Shown: positions 7,977 to 16,434, numbered from the stretch's first letter. The stretch: DNA of 64,000 bases from CAZSBB01 sp964605235 (GCA_964605235.1 CAZSBB010000021.1:1-64000); one strand, 5' to 3'. Program-made: numbers and translations. Notes: generated from the letters alone by a model not told the origin.

Positions 7977-8600
7977 ATGAATCCCACCCCCACTAATCCG
8001 TCGCCGTTTGGACCAGCCGTCACCGTCGCCCCCGACGCCCTGTTTCCCCCGAATCATGGCATCATCTGCCGTGGTCGGGCGGTGTTCGGCCCCGGCTTTG
8101 TCATGCAGGATCGCCCCGCCCGCTGCGAGTTCGGCGACGAACTGGTCATGCAGCCCAATGTCTTCATCCAGGGCGCCGGCTCGCTGGTGGTGGGCGATCA
8201 GGTGACCTTCTACACCGGCAGCTACCTGTCGCTGGGGCCGGCTGACGGGTCGATTCAAATCGGCAGCCACACCCATTTCGCTCCGCGCTGCGTGTTGTAT
8301 GGGCACGGTTCGCTGCGCATCGGCAACCATTGCAACATCGCGGCGCATGTGGTCTTCGCCACCGTCGAGCATGATCCGACGGTCTCCGATCGCCCGATGA
8401 GCGCCACCCGGCGCTGCGGGCCGATTGTGCTCGAAGATGACGTCTGGATCGGCGCCAACAGCGTGATCGTCCGGAATGTCCGCATCGCCACCGGCTGTGT
8501 CATCGGCGCGGGGGCTGTCGTCACCCACGACACCGAGCCCCACGGCATCTACCTGGGCGTTCCCGCCCGCCGGGTGCGCGAGCGACCCCGCCCCGGCTGA
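7977..8600 (+). CDS. hexapeptide-repeat acyltransferase
   Basis: A 207-residue left-handed beta-helix acyltransferase of the maltose/galactoside O-acetyltransferase type. The imperfect hexad repeats run from about residue 50 (FGDELVMQPNVFIQGAGSLV) to the end, with VLEDDVWIGANSVIVRNV and GCVIGAGAVV near residues 147-180. The usual ending GIYLGVPARRVRER is present. Such enzymes transfer an acetyl or related group from acyl-CoA to a sugar or other small molecule. The acceptor cannot be read from the sequence. The start is the ATG at 7977, just past the palindromic repeat. Confidence 0.85.
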   Translation: MNPTPTNPSPFGPAVTVAPDALFPPNHGIICRGRAVFGPGFVMQDRPARCEFGDELVMQPNVFIQGAGSLVVGDQVTFYTGSYLSLGPADGSIQIGSHTHFAPRCVLYGHGSLRIGNHCNIAAHVVFATVEHDPTVSDRPMSATRRCGPIVLEDDVWIGANSVIVRNVRIATGCVIGAGAVVTHDTEPHGIYLGVPARRVRERPRPG

Positions 8601-8639
8601 GTCGTGGCGGCCTCGTGCACACGCCGACCGGCGCGGAAA

Positions 8640-8667
8640 TTTCCGGGGATCGGGTCGTCGTTACAAT
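8640..8667 (+). promoter_or_regulatory. possible thyA promoter, leaderless layout
   Basis: TACAAT (8662-8667) lies exactly six bases before the thyA ATG, with a weak -35 match TTTCCG (8640-8645) 16 bases upstream. As at folK, the transcript would begin at or near the start codon. No Shine-Dalgarno sequence is visible. The -35 match is poor. Confidence 0.35.
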
Positions 8668-8673
8668 GCCGCC

Positions 8674-9468
8674 ATGCAGGTTTACCTCGATCTTCTGCGC
8701 CACGTGCTGGACCACGGCGTCCCCAAGGATGACCGCACCGGCACCGGCACGCTCAGCGTCTTTGGCGCGCAGATGCGCTTCGACCTGTCCGCCGGCTTTC
8801 CGCTGGTGACCACCAAGAAGGTGCATCTGCGGTCAGTCATCCACGAATTGCTCTGGTTCCTCCGGGGCGACACCAATGTCGCCTACCTCCATGAACATGG
8901 GGTCAGCATCTGGGACGAATGGGCGAACGAGCAGGGCGACCTGGGGCCGGTGTACGGCAAGCAGTGGCGCAGCTGGGGTTGTCCCGACGGGCGCACGGTG
9001 GACCAGATCGGCGAGCTGGTGCGGATGCTCCGTGAGAATCCCGATTCCCGCCGGCTGCTGGTGTGCGCCTGGAATGTGGGCGAGATCGACCAGATGGCGC
9101 TCCCGCCGTGCCATTGTCTGTTCCAGTTTTACGTCGCGCAGGGCAAGCTGTCGTGCCAGCTTTATCAGCGCAGCGCGGACCTCTTCCTCGGGGTGCCGTT
9201 CAACATCGCCAGCTACGCGCTGCTCACGCACATGCTCGCCCAGGTGACGGGTTTGCAGGTGGGCGAGTTCGTGCACACGTTTGGCGACGCCCACCTGTAT
9301 CGCAATCACCTCGAGCAGACCCGGCTGCAACTCTCCCGCTCGCCGCGTCCGTTGCCGACGCTGCGGCTGAACCCGCAGGTGCGCGACCTGTTCGCCTTCA
9401 CCTTCGACGACATTGAGATTCTCAACTACGACCCGCACCCCGCCATCAAAGCGCCGGTGGCGGTATGA
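8674..9468 (+). CDS. thyA: thymidylate synthase
   Basis: ThyA methylates dUMP to dTMP with methylene-tetrahydrofolate, producing dihydrofolate. The protein is 264 residues, the same length as the E. coli enzyme, and aligns without gaps by eye. The catalytic cysteine is C146 in LPPCHCLFQFYV. Other conserved stretches are DRTGTGTLSVFG, HELLWFLRGDTN, QLYQRSADLFLGVPFNIASY and GDAHLYRNH. It overlaps folA by four bases (ATGA), so the dihydrofolate it makes can be recycled by the next gene product. The start at 8674 fits the family N-terminus. Confidence 0.97.
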   Translation: MQVYLDLLRHVLDHGVPKDDRTGTGTLSVFGAQMRFDLSAGFPLVTTKKVHLRSVIHELLWFLRGDTNVAYLHEHGVSIWDEWANEQGDLGPVYGKQWRSWGCPDGRTVDQIGELVRMLRENPDSRRLLVCAWNVGEIDQMALPPCHCLFQFYVAQGKLSCQLYQRSADLFLGVPFNIASYALLTHMLAQVTGLQVGEFVHTFGDAHLYRNHLEQTRLQLSRSPRPLPTLRLNPQVRDLFAFTFDDIEILNYDPHPAIKAPVAV

Positions 9469-10013
9469 CCATGAAACCCGCGGTGCAAGCCAACCTGGCG
9501 TTGATTGTGGCGCTGGCGCGCAACGGCGTGATCGGGCGCGATGGGCAGTTGCCCTGGCGTTTGCCCGACGAGTTGCAGCGGTTCAAACGCATCACCATGG
9601 GGCACGCGCTGGTGATGGGCCGCAAGACGCATGACTCGCTGGGCCGGGCGCTGCCGGGACGCTTGAACATCGTGGTCACCCGGCAGCGGGATTACCGCGC
9701 CGCGGAGGGGGCGGTGGTGACACACAGCATTGACGAAGCTCTCGCGGCCGCGGCTGCTGGTGCAACGGGGGAGGCGACGCAGGTGTTCATCATCGGCGGC
9801 GCGGAGCTGTACGCCCAGACCTTGTCGCGCTGTGGCCGGCTGTACCTGACCCGCGTGGAGGCCGAGGTGGCTGGCGATGTGAAGCTGCCGGAGCTTGACT
9901 GGTCGCAGTGGCGGCTGGTCGAGGAGGAGCGGCACGACGCCGACGCCCGGCATGAGTTTGCGTATGTCGCGCAGGTGTGGGAGCGCGTTGACGCGACGGC
10001 GGTGAAAGATTGA
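9465..10013 (+). CDS. folA: dihydrofolate reductase
   Basis: DHFR reduces dihydrofolate to tetrahydrofolate with NADPH. At 182 residues it is slightly longer than the ~160 of E. coli, with extra residues in an Ala-rich loop (AAAAAGATGEATQ). Key motifs are ALARNGVIGRDGQLPW, the acidic active-site residue in LPDEL, the NADPH-binding GRKTHDSLGRALPGR and FIIGGAELYAQ. The start overlaps the thyA stop; an ATG two codons further in is an alternative. The run folK-queE-queD-thyA-folA groups pterin and folate chemistry. Confidence 0.96.
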   Translation: MTMKPAVQANLALIVALARNGVIGRDGQLPWRLPDELQRFKRITMGHALVMGRKTHDSLGRALPGRLNIVVTRQRDYRAAEGAVVTHSIDEALAAAAAGATGEATQVFIIGGAELYAQTLSRCGRLYLTRVEAEVAGDVKLPELDWSQWRLVEEERHDADARHEFAYVAQVWERVDATAVKD

Positions 10014-10021
10014 TTTGCTGG

Positions 10022-10579
10022 GCAGGGAAAGGACTGCGTCCTCTCCCTGCAACCCTCACCGCTGTTGGTGGCCGTATGAGCGTATGGATGTGCGTTGGGT
10101 GGGTTGGTTAGTTCATGCGCGTAACTTGGAGCGGGGGACGCGGCCCCTCCCCCGCTCCAAACCTCACCCCCTACCCCCCAGAAGGGCTGGGGCCTCCAGT
10201 GGAGCTGCCACGCCGATGGTCGGCGATGGCCGCGCGAGCAATCGGGGCGCGAGATTGCAACTTTGCATGCGATGGCGCTTGGTGGGTAGGTGCTTCGCCG
10301 GTCGCACGCGGCCGCGGGTTGCACCTGCGGCATCGGGTGGTATCGCCGCTATTCGTGTTTTGCTCTGCGCGTGAATCCCTGGCGCTGCCACGTACAAATG
10401 CCGTTGCGGCAAGGCCCGCCCTTCCGGGGGGTGGGGGAGAGGTTTGGAGAGGGGCGGGGCCGCAGCCCCTCTCCAAGTGGAGCGCACAGCCAAACCCACC
10501 TTCCACCGACATCACCAATAACCCACCAATCACCAATAGCAGTGAGGGTTGCAGGGAGAAGACGCAGTCCTTTCCCTGC
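10022..10579. repeat. 558-bp composite inverted-repeat element
   Basis: Outer arms 10022-10059 and 10542-10579 are 38-bp reverse complements with one mismatch, and each arm folds on itself (GCAGGGA..TCCCTGC, AGGAC-TGC-GTCCT). Inside, a second pair at about 10124-10187 and 10418-10478 is also inverted (CTTGGAG..CTCCAAACCTC..CCCCCC..AAGGGC), again with self-complementary halves. CACCAATAACCCACCAATCA words precede the right arm and GGTGGGTTGGTTA follows the left arm. No credible gene lies inside. It resembles a non-autonomous element; no flanking duplication was identified. Confidence 0.85.
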
Positions 10580-10688
10580 ATGGCAAAACCGCCATAGCCA
10601 ACACCGCCCCCAGCACCGCCCATCGCTCTGCTACACTGACCACCCGCCCGGACGTCAATCGCAAGTCAGCGTGTGACGACGGGTTCAC

Positions 10689-10762
10689 GGTCCCTTAGCT
10701 CAATTGGCCAGAGCGCTTCGTTTACACCGAAGAGGTTGCCCGTTCGAGCCGGGCAGGGACCA
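10689..10762 (+). tRNA. tRNA-Val (UAC)
   Basis: Acceptor arms GGTCCCT (10689-10695) and AGGGACC (10755-10761) pair, followed by the discriminator A. The D-arm TAGCTCAATTGGCCAGAGC is present. The anticodon stem CTTCG/CGAAG encloses the loop TTTACAC, giving anticodon TAC for valine. The T-arm GCCCG-TTCGAGC-CGGGC is complete. CCA is not encoded. Confidence 0.97.
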
Positions 10763-11003
10763 TTGACGTTGCGGCGGTGCTGGGCGATCCTGCTCAGGAC
10801 CATATCGAGAGGCAACGCTTGCCCGACTGACACGCCAGCGCATCGGATTGCGGAGTTCCAGGTTTCGGGGGCTGGGCGGATTATTTCCCACATTCGCTGC
10901 CCGCCGCCTCTGCCCGCACCCGATTGATTTCTTATAATTCCTCCACGGATTGGGTATTCCACCTGCCGGGCATACCGCCGCCGGCTCCGCAACAGGTTGT
11001 TTC
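10763..11003. other. spacer between tRNA-Val and the Hsp70-like gene
   Basis: I see no gene here. The sequence holds a TATAAT box at 10933-10938 in an AT-rich patch, about 65 bases before the Hsp70-like start. This probably drives that gene, although no good -35 box is visible. A small dyad-rich stretch around 10800-10860 has no clear role. Confidence 0.4.
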
Positions 11004-12899
11004 ATGGTGACGGGCAGCAACGCCAAACGATACATCGGCATCGATCTGGGTACGACCTACTCCGCCATGGCGTACCTGGACAATCACGGTACGCCCGTGA
11101 CCATCCCCAATGCCGAGGGCACGCTCATCACCCCTTCCGTGGTGCTGTTCGAATCCGATGGCCAGGTCGTCGTGGGTGAAACCGCCAAGAAGGCGGCCCT
11201 GACGGATCCGGATCTGGTCGTCGAATGCGTCAAACGCGAGATGGGCGAACGTTTCTTCAGCCGCCCGATCAACGGCCGGAAAATACCGCCGCCGGCGATC
11301 AGCGCCTTGATCCTCAAAAAACTCAAGCAGGACGCCGAGCAGAAAATCGGCCCGGTCGCCGGCGCAGTCATCACCGTGCCCGCCTACTTCAATGAAGGTC
11401 GTCGGCAAGCCACCATCGCTGCCGGGCAGATCGCCGGCTTGGAAGTGCTCGACATTCTCAATGAACCGACCGCTGCGGCGCTGGCGTACGCCTACCGCGA
11501 TTTCATCCGCCGGGGCGTGCAGCTCGACGACGTGCTGCGCCTGGCGGATGAAGAAGGCCCCGCCCATCATGCCGTGGTGTACGACCTGGGCGGCGGCACG
11601 TTCGACGTCACCGTGCTGCGCATCGAGGGCGGCAACCGGCTGTCAGTGCTGGCGACCGACGGCGATGTCCGGCTCGGTGGCAAGGACTGGGACGAACGCA
11701 TCGCCAATGCCGTGGCGGACGCCTTCAAAGCCCGCTTCGGCTCCGACCCGCGCCTCGACCCGCGCAGTCACAACCTGCTGCTGGCCAACAGCGAGGACGC
11801 CAAACGCCACCTCACCGCCCGCGCCCGCACCCGCCTGACCGTCCAGAGCGAAGGCCACAGCACCACCGTCGAACTCTCGCGCGACAAGTTCGAACAACTC
11901 ACCGCCGACCTGCTGTACCGCACGGAAAACCGCGTCAATCGCGTGCTCCAGGCGGCGCGGCTCGGTTGGGACAAGATCGACGAAGTCCTGGTGGTCGGCG
12001 GCTCCACCCGCATGCCCCAGGTGCTGGCGATGCTTCATCGCGTCACCGGCAAAACGCCCAACACCACGCTCTCGCCCGATGAAGTCGTCGCCCACGGCGC
12101 CGCCATCCATGCCGGCATCGTGCAGTTGCAGCGCCGGCGGCAGATTCAGGAAGGCTCGCGCCGCGCTCACAGCGCCCCGCGCGCCGCCGCGCCGCCGCCC
12201 GCCGCCGTGGACACCACCCGCACGCCCGCGCCGGTTGAGCCGCGCTTGAGCGAGGCGACAGATTCACTGCCCATGCTCGAGGACACCGGCGCCGCCGCGC
12301 CCATGCAGTTGTCGGTAGCCGACCTGGTCACCCCGCCCCCGCCAGCCGCCAGTTCCAGCACCGGCGGCGGTGGTCTGGAAGCCGTCGCCATGAGCGATCT
12401 GGCGTCGGTCGAGGAAGGCGCCGATCCCGCCGAGCATTACGACGACAAGGACGCCACCGATGTGCTCCGCGCGATCAACGCCACCAACGTCAACGCCCAC
12501 AGCCTCGGCGTGGTCATGACCCAGGCCGACGGCTCCAAGGTCACCTCCACCATTGTCCCCCGCAACACCGCCTTGCCCGTGAGCATGACCCGCCGCTACG
12601 GCACCGTCCGCCCCAACCAGACGGCCGTCACCGTCGTGGTGGTTGAAGGCGAATCCACCAACCCGCAGGAATGCCAACCCATCGGCCTGTGCCGGGTCGA
12701 AAAGCTGCCCTGGGGTCTGCGCAAAGGCTCGACCATCTACGTCACCTTCAGCTACGACGCCAGCGGCCGCCTCGACGTCAAAGCCGCTGAAGCCACCAGC
12801 GGCGCCAGTGCGGAAATCACCATCGACCGCACCAACGCCATGGACCGCGCCGAGATCGACAAAGCCCGCCAGACCGTCGACAAAATGACCGTCAGTTGA
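11004..12899 (+). CDS. Hsp70/DnaK-like chaperone lacking the lid domain
   Basis: A 631-residue Hsp70 paralogue. The ATPase domain (about 10-390) is intact: IGIDLGTTYSAMAY, ILNEPTAAALAYAY, DLGGGTFDVTVL and VGGSTRMPQV. A Pro/Ala-rich, low-complexity insertion of about 80-100 residues follows, where DnaK has a short DVLLLDVTPLSLG-type linker. The beta substrate-binding domain then resumes at VNAHSLGVVM and ends with ASGRLDVKAAEATSG. Only a short helix follows, so the alpha-helical lid is missing. No dnaJ or grpE is adjacent. It is probably a specialised chaperone, not the housekeeping DnaK. I place the start at the ATG at 11004, just before the ATPase domain. Confidence 0.85.
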   Translation: MVTGSNAKRYIGIDLGTTYSAMAYLDNHGTPVTIPNAEGTLITPSVVLFESDGQVVVGETAKKAALTDPDLVVECVKREMGERFFSRPINGRKIPPPAISALILKKLKQDAEQKIGPVAGAVITVPAYFNEGRRQATIAAGQIAGLEVLDILNEPTAAALAYAYRDFIRRGVQLDDVLRLADEEGPAHHAVVYDLGGGTFDVTVLRIEGGNRLSVLATDGDVRLGGKDWDERIANAVADAFKARFGSDPRLDPRSHNLLLANSEDAKRHLTARARTRLTVQSEGHSTTVELSRDKFEQLTADLLYRTENRVNRVLQAARLGWDKIDEVLVVGGSTRMPQVLAMLHRVTGKTPNTTLSPDEVVAHGAAIHAGIVQLQRRRQIQEGSRRAHSAPRAAAPPPAAVDTTRTPAPVEPRLSEATDSLPMLEDTGAAAPMQLSVADLVTPPPPAASSSTGGGGLEAVAMSDLASVEEGADPAEHYDDKDATDVLRAINATNVNAHSLGVVMTQADGSKVTSTIVPRNTALPVSMTRRYGTVRPNQTAVTVVVVEGESTNPQECQPIGLCRVEKLPWGLRKGSTIYVTFSYDASGRLDVKAAEATSGASAEITIDRTNAMDRAEIDKARQTVDKMTVS

Positions 12900-13286
12900 T
12901 CCCCGGAAGAACGCCAACCTCCGCCGGATGCTGAGCAACCCGGCCCCCCGGTTCCCCAGCCCCCGGCTCTCGAGTGCTCCCTCCGCCAACCACGTGCGAA
13001 ACTGCCCGGGAGCCCCCGGCAGCCCCCGGCAGTCAGCAGTAGTGCGGTGGCCATGTCGTTCCGGTTGCGTGCCCATCCAGCCCGGGATGAAATCCCAATT
13101 GCCGCCCGGGCACGAACTCCATCTGCCGCCAATCCCCGCTGAACAGTTGGGCCGAACGCTTGAAAATGTATTTTCAATTAAAACACATTTTGTAGCGTGC
13201 GGCAGTGGGGACAGGCGATTCAATGTCCGGGTGCTGTGCTGTGCTTTGGCGTGGTGTGCTGTGGCTGGCGGAAACTGGCGCTGCCG
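12900..13286. other. convergent spacer with AT-rich palindrome
   Basis: This is the gap between the Hsp70-like gene and the leftward phosphatase gene. It begins with iterated AGCCCCCGG words (12938-13030). At 13160-13177 a perfect dyad TTGAAAA-TGTA-TTTTCAA lies inside an AT-rich patch of about 35 bases, unusual in this GC-rich sequence. It could be a terminator stem or a protein-binding site. I see no gene. Confidence 0.45.
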
Positions 13287-14213
13287 CTAGTTGCCCCGCA
13301 GATTGCGCCAGCTCAGCTCGGGCCAGGGAATGCGCTGGCCGCCCGGGAGCAGTCCCGCGCCGATGGCCGCCAGCAAACGCAACGGCGCCGCCCAGCGTTT
13401 TTGCCACGGCACTTTGGCGCCCAGGCCGTTGGGGCGAAACAGCAAGGCCGTCAGGTCGTCATGTTCCAGGTTGCCCGGGCCCAGCGCTGCAATCCGCGCC
13501 AGCAACTGCTCGATCAGCCGCGCGGGCTCGCGCAGGTCCAGTTGTTCCACCTCGCGCAGCAGGCCCGCCATCCCCAGCAGTTGGCCATCGCGGTCCCTGG
13601 CCTCCAGCAGTGAATCCGTCACGCACAGGCACAGGTCGCCGACCTCCAGCTTCACCGTCATATGCGGATAGCGCGTGCCTGCGATCAAGCCCAGCGGCAC
13701 ATTGGTGATGCTGTCGTCATCATCCTCGGCATCGTTCACGTGCGTCTGGTCCAACCACATCCATTGCCGCCGGCGGGCGCGATAGAGCAACGGCGCGGGG
13801 TGGCCGGCGTTGCAGAGCGTTAATTCGTTGGTGGGGCCGAACACGGTGCAGACCAGCGCGGTGGCGAAGCAGCCGGCTTCGGCGAGCTTGGCGAATTCTT
13901 TATTCAGGGCGCGGACGAAGCTGCCGGGGTCGATGTAGTTGACGTAGCGCCGCAGCAGGCTGCGCAGCGACCGGGTGACCGCGGCCACGCCGGCGCCGTG
14001 CCCGGACACATCCGCGAGCATCAGGCGGGTGATGCGGCCGGTGGCGCAACTGGACACGTAATGCAGATCGCCGCCGGCTTCCGCGTCCTGATACGGCCGG
14101 CTGAACACCCAGGCGTCCAGCCCCGCCATCATCACGCCGCTGTCCACCGCCTGGTTGCCGCCCCAGACTTCCATGCACTGCATGATTTTGGGATCGATCG
14201 CCGCCGTGCTCAT
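13287..14213 (-). CDS. SpoIIE/RsbU-type serine phosphatase
   Basis: A 308-residue PP2C-like phosphatase of the SpoIIE/RsbU class. Metal-binding aspartates are visible in AEAGGDLHYV (near residue 48), LADVSGHGAG (near 68-75) and LEHDDLTALLF (near 255-265). CNAGHPAPLLYR is the usual central motif. There is no N-terminal sensor domain beyond about 40 residues and no membrane segment. Relatives dephosphorylate anti-anti-sigma factors in partner-switching circuits, but no such partner is nearby. It overlaps the acpH-like gene by four bases on the same strand, which suggests co-transcription. The target is unknown. Confidence 0.85.
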   Translation of the reverse strand: MSTAAIDPKIMQCMEVWGGNQAVDSGVMMAGLDAWVFSRPYQDAEAGGDLHYVSSCATGRITRLMLADVSGHGAGVAAVTRSLRSLLRRYVNYIDPGSFVRALNKEFAKLAEAGCFATALVCTVFGPTNELTLCNAGHPAPLLYRARRRQWMWLDQTHVNDAEDDDDSITNVPLGLIAGTRYPHMTVKLEVGDLCLCVTDSLLEARDRDGQLLGMAGLLREVEQLDLREPARLIEQLLARIAALGPGNLEHDDLTALLFRPNGLGAKVPWQKRWAAPLRLLAAIGAGLLPGGQRIPWPELSWRNLRGN

Positions 14214-14866
14214 GTCCGAGCTCCACCCGCACCACTGGCTGTTGGTTCAATCGCCAACCCGGGTGGATTATTCCATGCCCGCGCATGGGTCTGCAATTGC
14301 GGGAAGAACTCGGCGAAATCCTCCAGCAGCGCCGCGCGTTGTTCCAGCAGCGCGCAGCCGGGCGGCGTCAGGTCGATTGCGCGCTCCAGCCGCAGGCTCA
14401 GCCGCTGCGAGAACTTCTGCAGCACCGCCAACCAGCCGGCGGGCGTGGCGTAAGCATTGAGCCAATCATGACGCACCATGCGCCGCACCGGGATCTGCAT
14501 CGCCGGCGGCGCGTCGGGCAAGGCCGCCAGCAGGTCGCGGTACACCGCCGGGGCAAAGCGCGTCAGCGTGCCGTGCGCAGGCGCGGCCAAGCGTTCCCAC
14601 TGCCACGCCAGCAGGTGGTCGTAAACAATGTCAATCAGAATGCCGGCAAACAAGCCATAGCGCGCCGGCACACGCTGCTTGCTGCGGCTGACGAGCGGGT
14701 GCGTGTCGGTGAAGCGATCAACCGCCTGATGCTGAGCGATCGCCTGCAGCAGCGGCGCGGGTTGCGGCGGGGGCAGTTTGCGCGGACGCACAAAGTCGGG
14801 CAGGATGCTGCCCAGCCGGGCGTGCGGGTGATCGTCAGCCAGCAGCAGATGCGCCAGGAAATTCAC
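14210..14866 (-). CDS. acpH: acyl carrier protein phosphodiesterase-like protein
   Basis: A 218-residue member of the AcpH family (DUF479), which removes phosphopantetheine from acyl carrier protein. The N-terminus MNFLAHLLLADDHPHARLGS and the following ILPDFVR match the family start. Other conserved points are AVDRFTDTHPLV and GILIDIVYDHLLA with Asp/His residues. It is the upstream gene of a leftward pair with the SpoIIE-type phosphatase and divergent from the RbsD/FucU gene. The C-terminus after about residue 195 is low complexity. Family membership is secure; the exact substrate was not tested in this group. Confidence 0.82.
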   Translation of the reverse strand: MNFLAHLLLADDHPHARLGSILPDFVRPRKLPPPQPAPLLQAIAQHQAVDRFTDTHPLVSRSKQRVPARYGLFAGILIDIVYDHLLAWQWERLAAPAHGTLTRFAPAVYRDLLAALPDAPPAMQIPVRRMVRHDWLNAYATPAGWLAVLQKFSQRLSLRLERAIDLTPPGCALLEQRAALLEDFAEFFPQLQTHARAWNNPPGLAIEPTASGAGGART

Positions 14867-14987
14867 GCCCGTCAGTGTACCCGCGAGGCGGGAGCAGGAG
14901 ACAGGCGAACCGTTGAGCAGGCGCTGGCGCGGTGCTGGATGACAGTTGCTCGGGCTTGCGGCATCATATGGTTGGAAGGAGCGTCAC

Positions 14988-15428
14988 ATGCTCAAGCATC
15001 AACTGTTGCAGCCGGACATTCTGGCCGCCCTCGCCCGCGCGGGGCATGGCTCGCGAGTGCTGATCGCCGACGGGAATTACCCGGCGCGCACCAGCCTGGG
15101 GAAGAATGCGGCGCTGGTGAGTATGAACCTTTCGCCGGGGTTGGTCAGCGGCGTGCAGACGCTGGCTGCGCTGGTCAGTGCGATACCGGTGGAGTCAGCC
15201 GCGGTGATGCAGTACGCCACCACCGGGCCGTATGGGCTCAAGGGTGATCCGGACATCTGGGCGGATTACCAGAAATTGCTGCCGGGGTTGGCGTTTGAGC
15301 GCGTCGAGCGCTTTGCGTTTTATCAGCAGGCGGCCCAGGACAACGTGGCGCTGGTGATCCAGACCGCCGAGCAGCGGATTTATGCGAACCTGCTGCTGAC
15401 CATTGGCGTGGTGATGCCCCAGAGCTGA
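14988..15428 (+). CDS. RbsD/FucU-family sugar mutarotase
   Basis: A 146-residue protein of the RbsD/FucU fold, which interconverts alpha and beta forms of ribose or fucose for uptake or kinase steps. LLQPDILAALARAGHGSR, LIADGNYPARTS and IQTAEQRIYANLLLTIGVV are characteristic. The Asp in ADGNYP and the C-terminal region fit FucU better than RbsD. A strong GGAAGGAG is placed just before the ATG at 14988. It stands alone; no sugar kinase or transporter is next to it, so the sugar is unclear. Confidence 0.85.
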   Translation: MLKHQLLQPDILAALARAGHGSRVLIADGNYPARTSLGKNAALVSMNLSPGLVSGVQTLAALVSAIPVESAAVMQYATTGPYGLKGDPDIWADYQKLLPGLAFERVERFAFYQQAAQDNVALVIQTAEQRIYANLLLTIGVVMPQS

Positions 15429-15453
15429 GCGCCGCCCAATGGATGGTTGATGT

Positions 15454-15557
15454 AGGTCCGGGCTGGCCCGGACAGGCATCACCCATGGCAATCGTGTGTG
15501 CATGCGCGCGGGGAAACGGTGGTGGCAGGGCATTCGCGTCCGGGCCAGCCCGGACCT
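15454..15557. repeat. double-hairpin repeat D (copy 1)
   Basis: Arms 15454-15473 and 15538-15557 are perfect 20-bp reverse complements (AGGTCCGGGCTGGCCCGGAC). Each arm is itself self-complementary (GTCCGGGC-TG-GCCCGGAC), so either two small hairpins or one long one can form. Related copies lie at 57070-57140 and 62280-62349. This copy sits between convergent genes. Confidence 0.9.
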
Positions 15558-15579
15558 GCTGCGATGCTGCGGCACTTAA

Positions 15580-16434
15580 TCACCTGGGCCATGCGGCGGG
15601 GAACTGGTTGAGCAGGTCGCGCGCCGTCATGCCGCGCGGGCCGAATTGCTCAGCCCACAGGTCCGCGGCATGACCATGCAGGTGCGCCGCCAGGCACGCT
15701 GCGGGTAAGGCGTCCATGCCCTGGGCAAGCAGGCCCGCGATCAAGCCGGTGAGCACATCGCCGCTGCCGCCGACCGCCAGCGCGGGGTTGCCGGTGGTGT
15801 TGCGGTAAGCCTGCTGCCCATCGCTGATGATTGTGCCCGCGCCCTTGAGCAGCACCACCGCGCCGGTCGCGCGGGCAAGCTGGGCGGCACAGGCGGGACG
15901 CTCCTCTGCACAGGTGGGATCGCCGGTGATGGCGTACGTCTGCGCCAGTCGGCGAAACTCGCCCGGATGCGGCGTGAGCACCCAGTTGCTGCGCCGCGCA
16001 GCGCCATGCCCGCCCTGCGCCAGCACATTGAGCCCGTCGGCATCGAGCACCAGCGGGCGCGAATCGCTCAGCAGTTGTCGCAGCATTTCGGTGCGTCCTG
16101 CGGTCTGTCCCCAACCGGGCCCGACCGCCAGCACCGCTTGCGCCCCGGCATCGACCTGATGCAAGGTTGCCGCCACCAGGCTCGGATGAACTGGCGCGGG
16201 AATCCACGTCGCGCCGGGCTCGATGGTCAGCGCGGCTGCGACGGTCTGTTCATCGGTCCACAGCTTCACCAGACCCGCGCCGGCTCGGAATGCCGCCGTG
16301 GCGCACAACGCGGGCGCACCGCGCATCGTGGCGCTCCCGCCGATGACGATCACGGTGCCGAAGGTTCCCTTGTGGCCGTCCGTCGGCCGGGCGGGCGGTG
16401 CAGGTGGAACGCTGAGCCAGTGCAGGTTGGTCAT
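15580..16434 (-). CDS. nnrD: ADP-dependent NAD(P)H-hydrate dehydratase
   Basis: NnrD repairs hydrated NADH and NADPH using ADP. The 284-residue protein corresponds to the C-terminal domain of the YjeF/Nnr fusion; the NnrE epimerase domain is absent here. Ribokinase-fold motifs are present: GTVIVIGGSATMRGA, AVGPGWGQ, LVLDADGLNVLA, WVLTPHPGEFRRL, VVLLKGAGTII and the C-terminal GNPALAVGGSGDVLTGLIAG, whose Asp is catalytic. A separate nnrE would be expected elsewhere in the genome. The gene is alone on the minus strand between repeat D and a repeat C arm. Confidence 0.92.
   Translation of the reverse strand: MTNLHWLSVPPAPPARPTDGHKGTFGTVIVIGGSATMRGAPALCATAAFRAGAGLVKLWTDEQTVAAALTIEPGATWIPAPVHPSLVAATLHQVDAGAQAVLAVGPGWGQTAGRTEMLRQLLSDSRPLVLDADGLNVLAQGGHGAARRSNWVLTPHPGEFRRLAQTYAITGDPTCAEERPACAAQLARATGAVVLLKGAGTIISDGQQAYRNTTGNPALAVGGSGDVLTGLIAGLLAQGMDALPAACLAAHLHGHAADLWAEQFGPRGMTARDLLNQFPAAWPR

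Noticed and set aside
10014..10676. Several overlapping frames of 110-160 codons on both strands
   Set aside because: They lie wholly within the inverted-repeat element, have mirrored sequence on the two arms and show no conserved motif.
11004..12899. Housekeeping DnaK
   Set aside because: The standard interdomain linker and the helical lid are absent and grpE/dnaJ are not adjacent, so I call it a paralogue.
12958..13286. Short plus-strand frames between the Hsp70-like and phosphatase genes
   Set aside because: They are Pro/Ser-rich with no ribosome binding site and run into iterated C-rich words.
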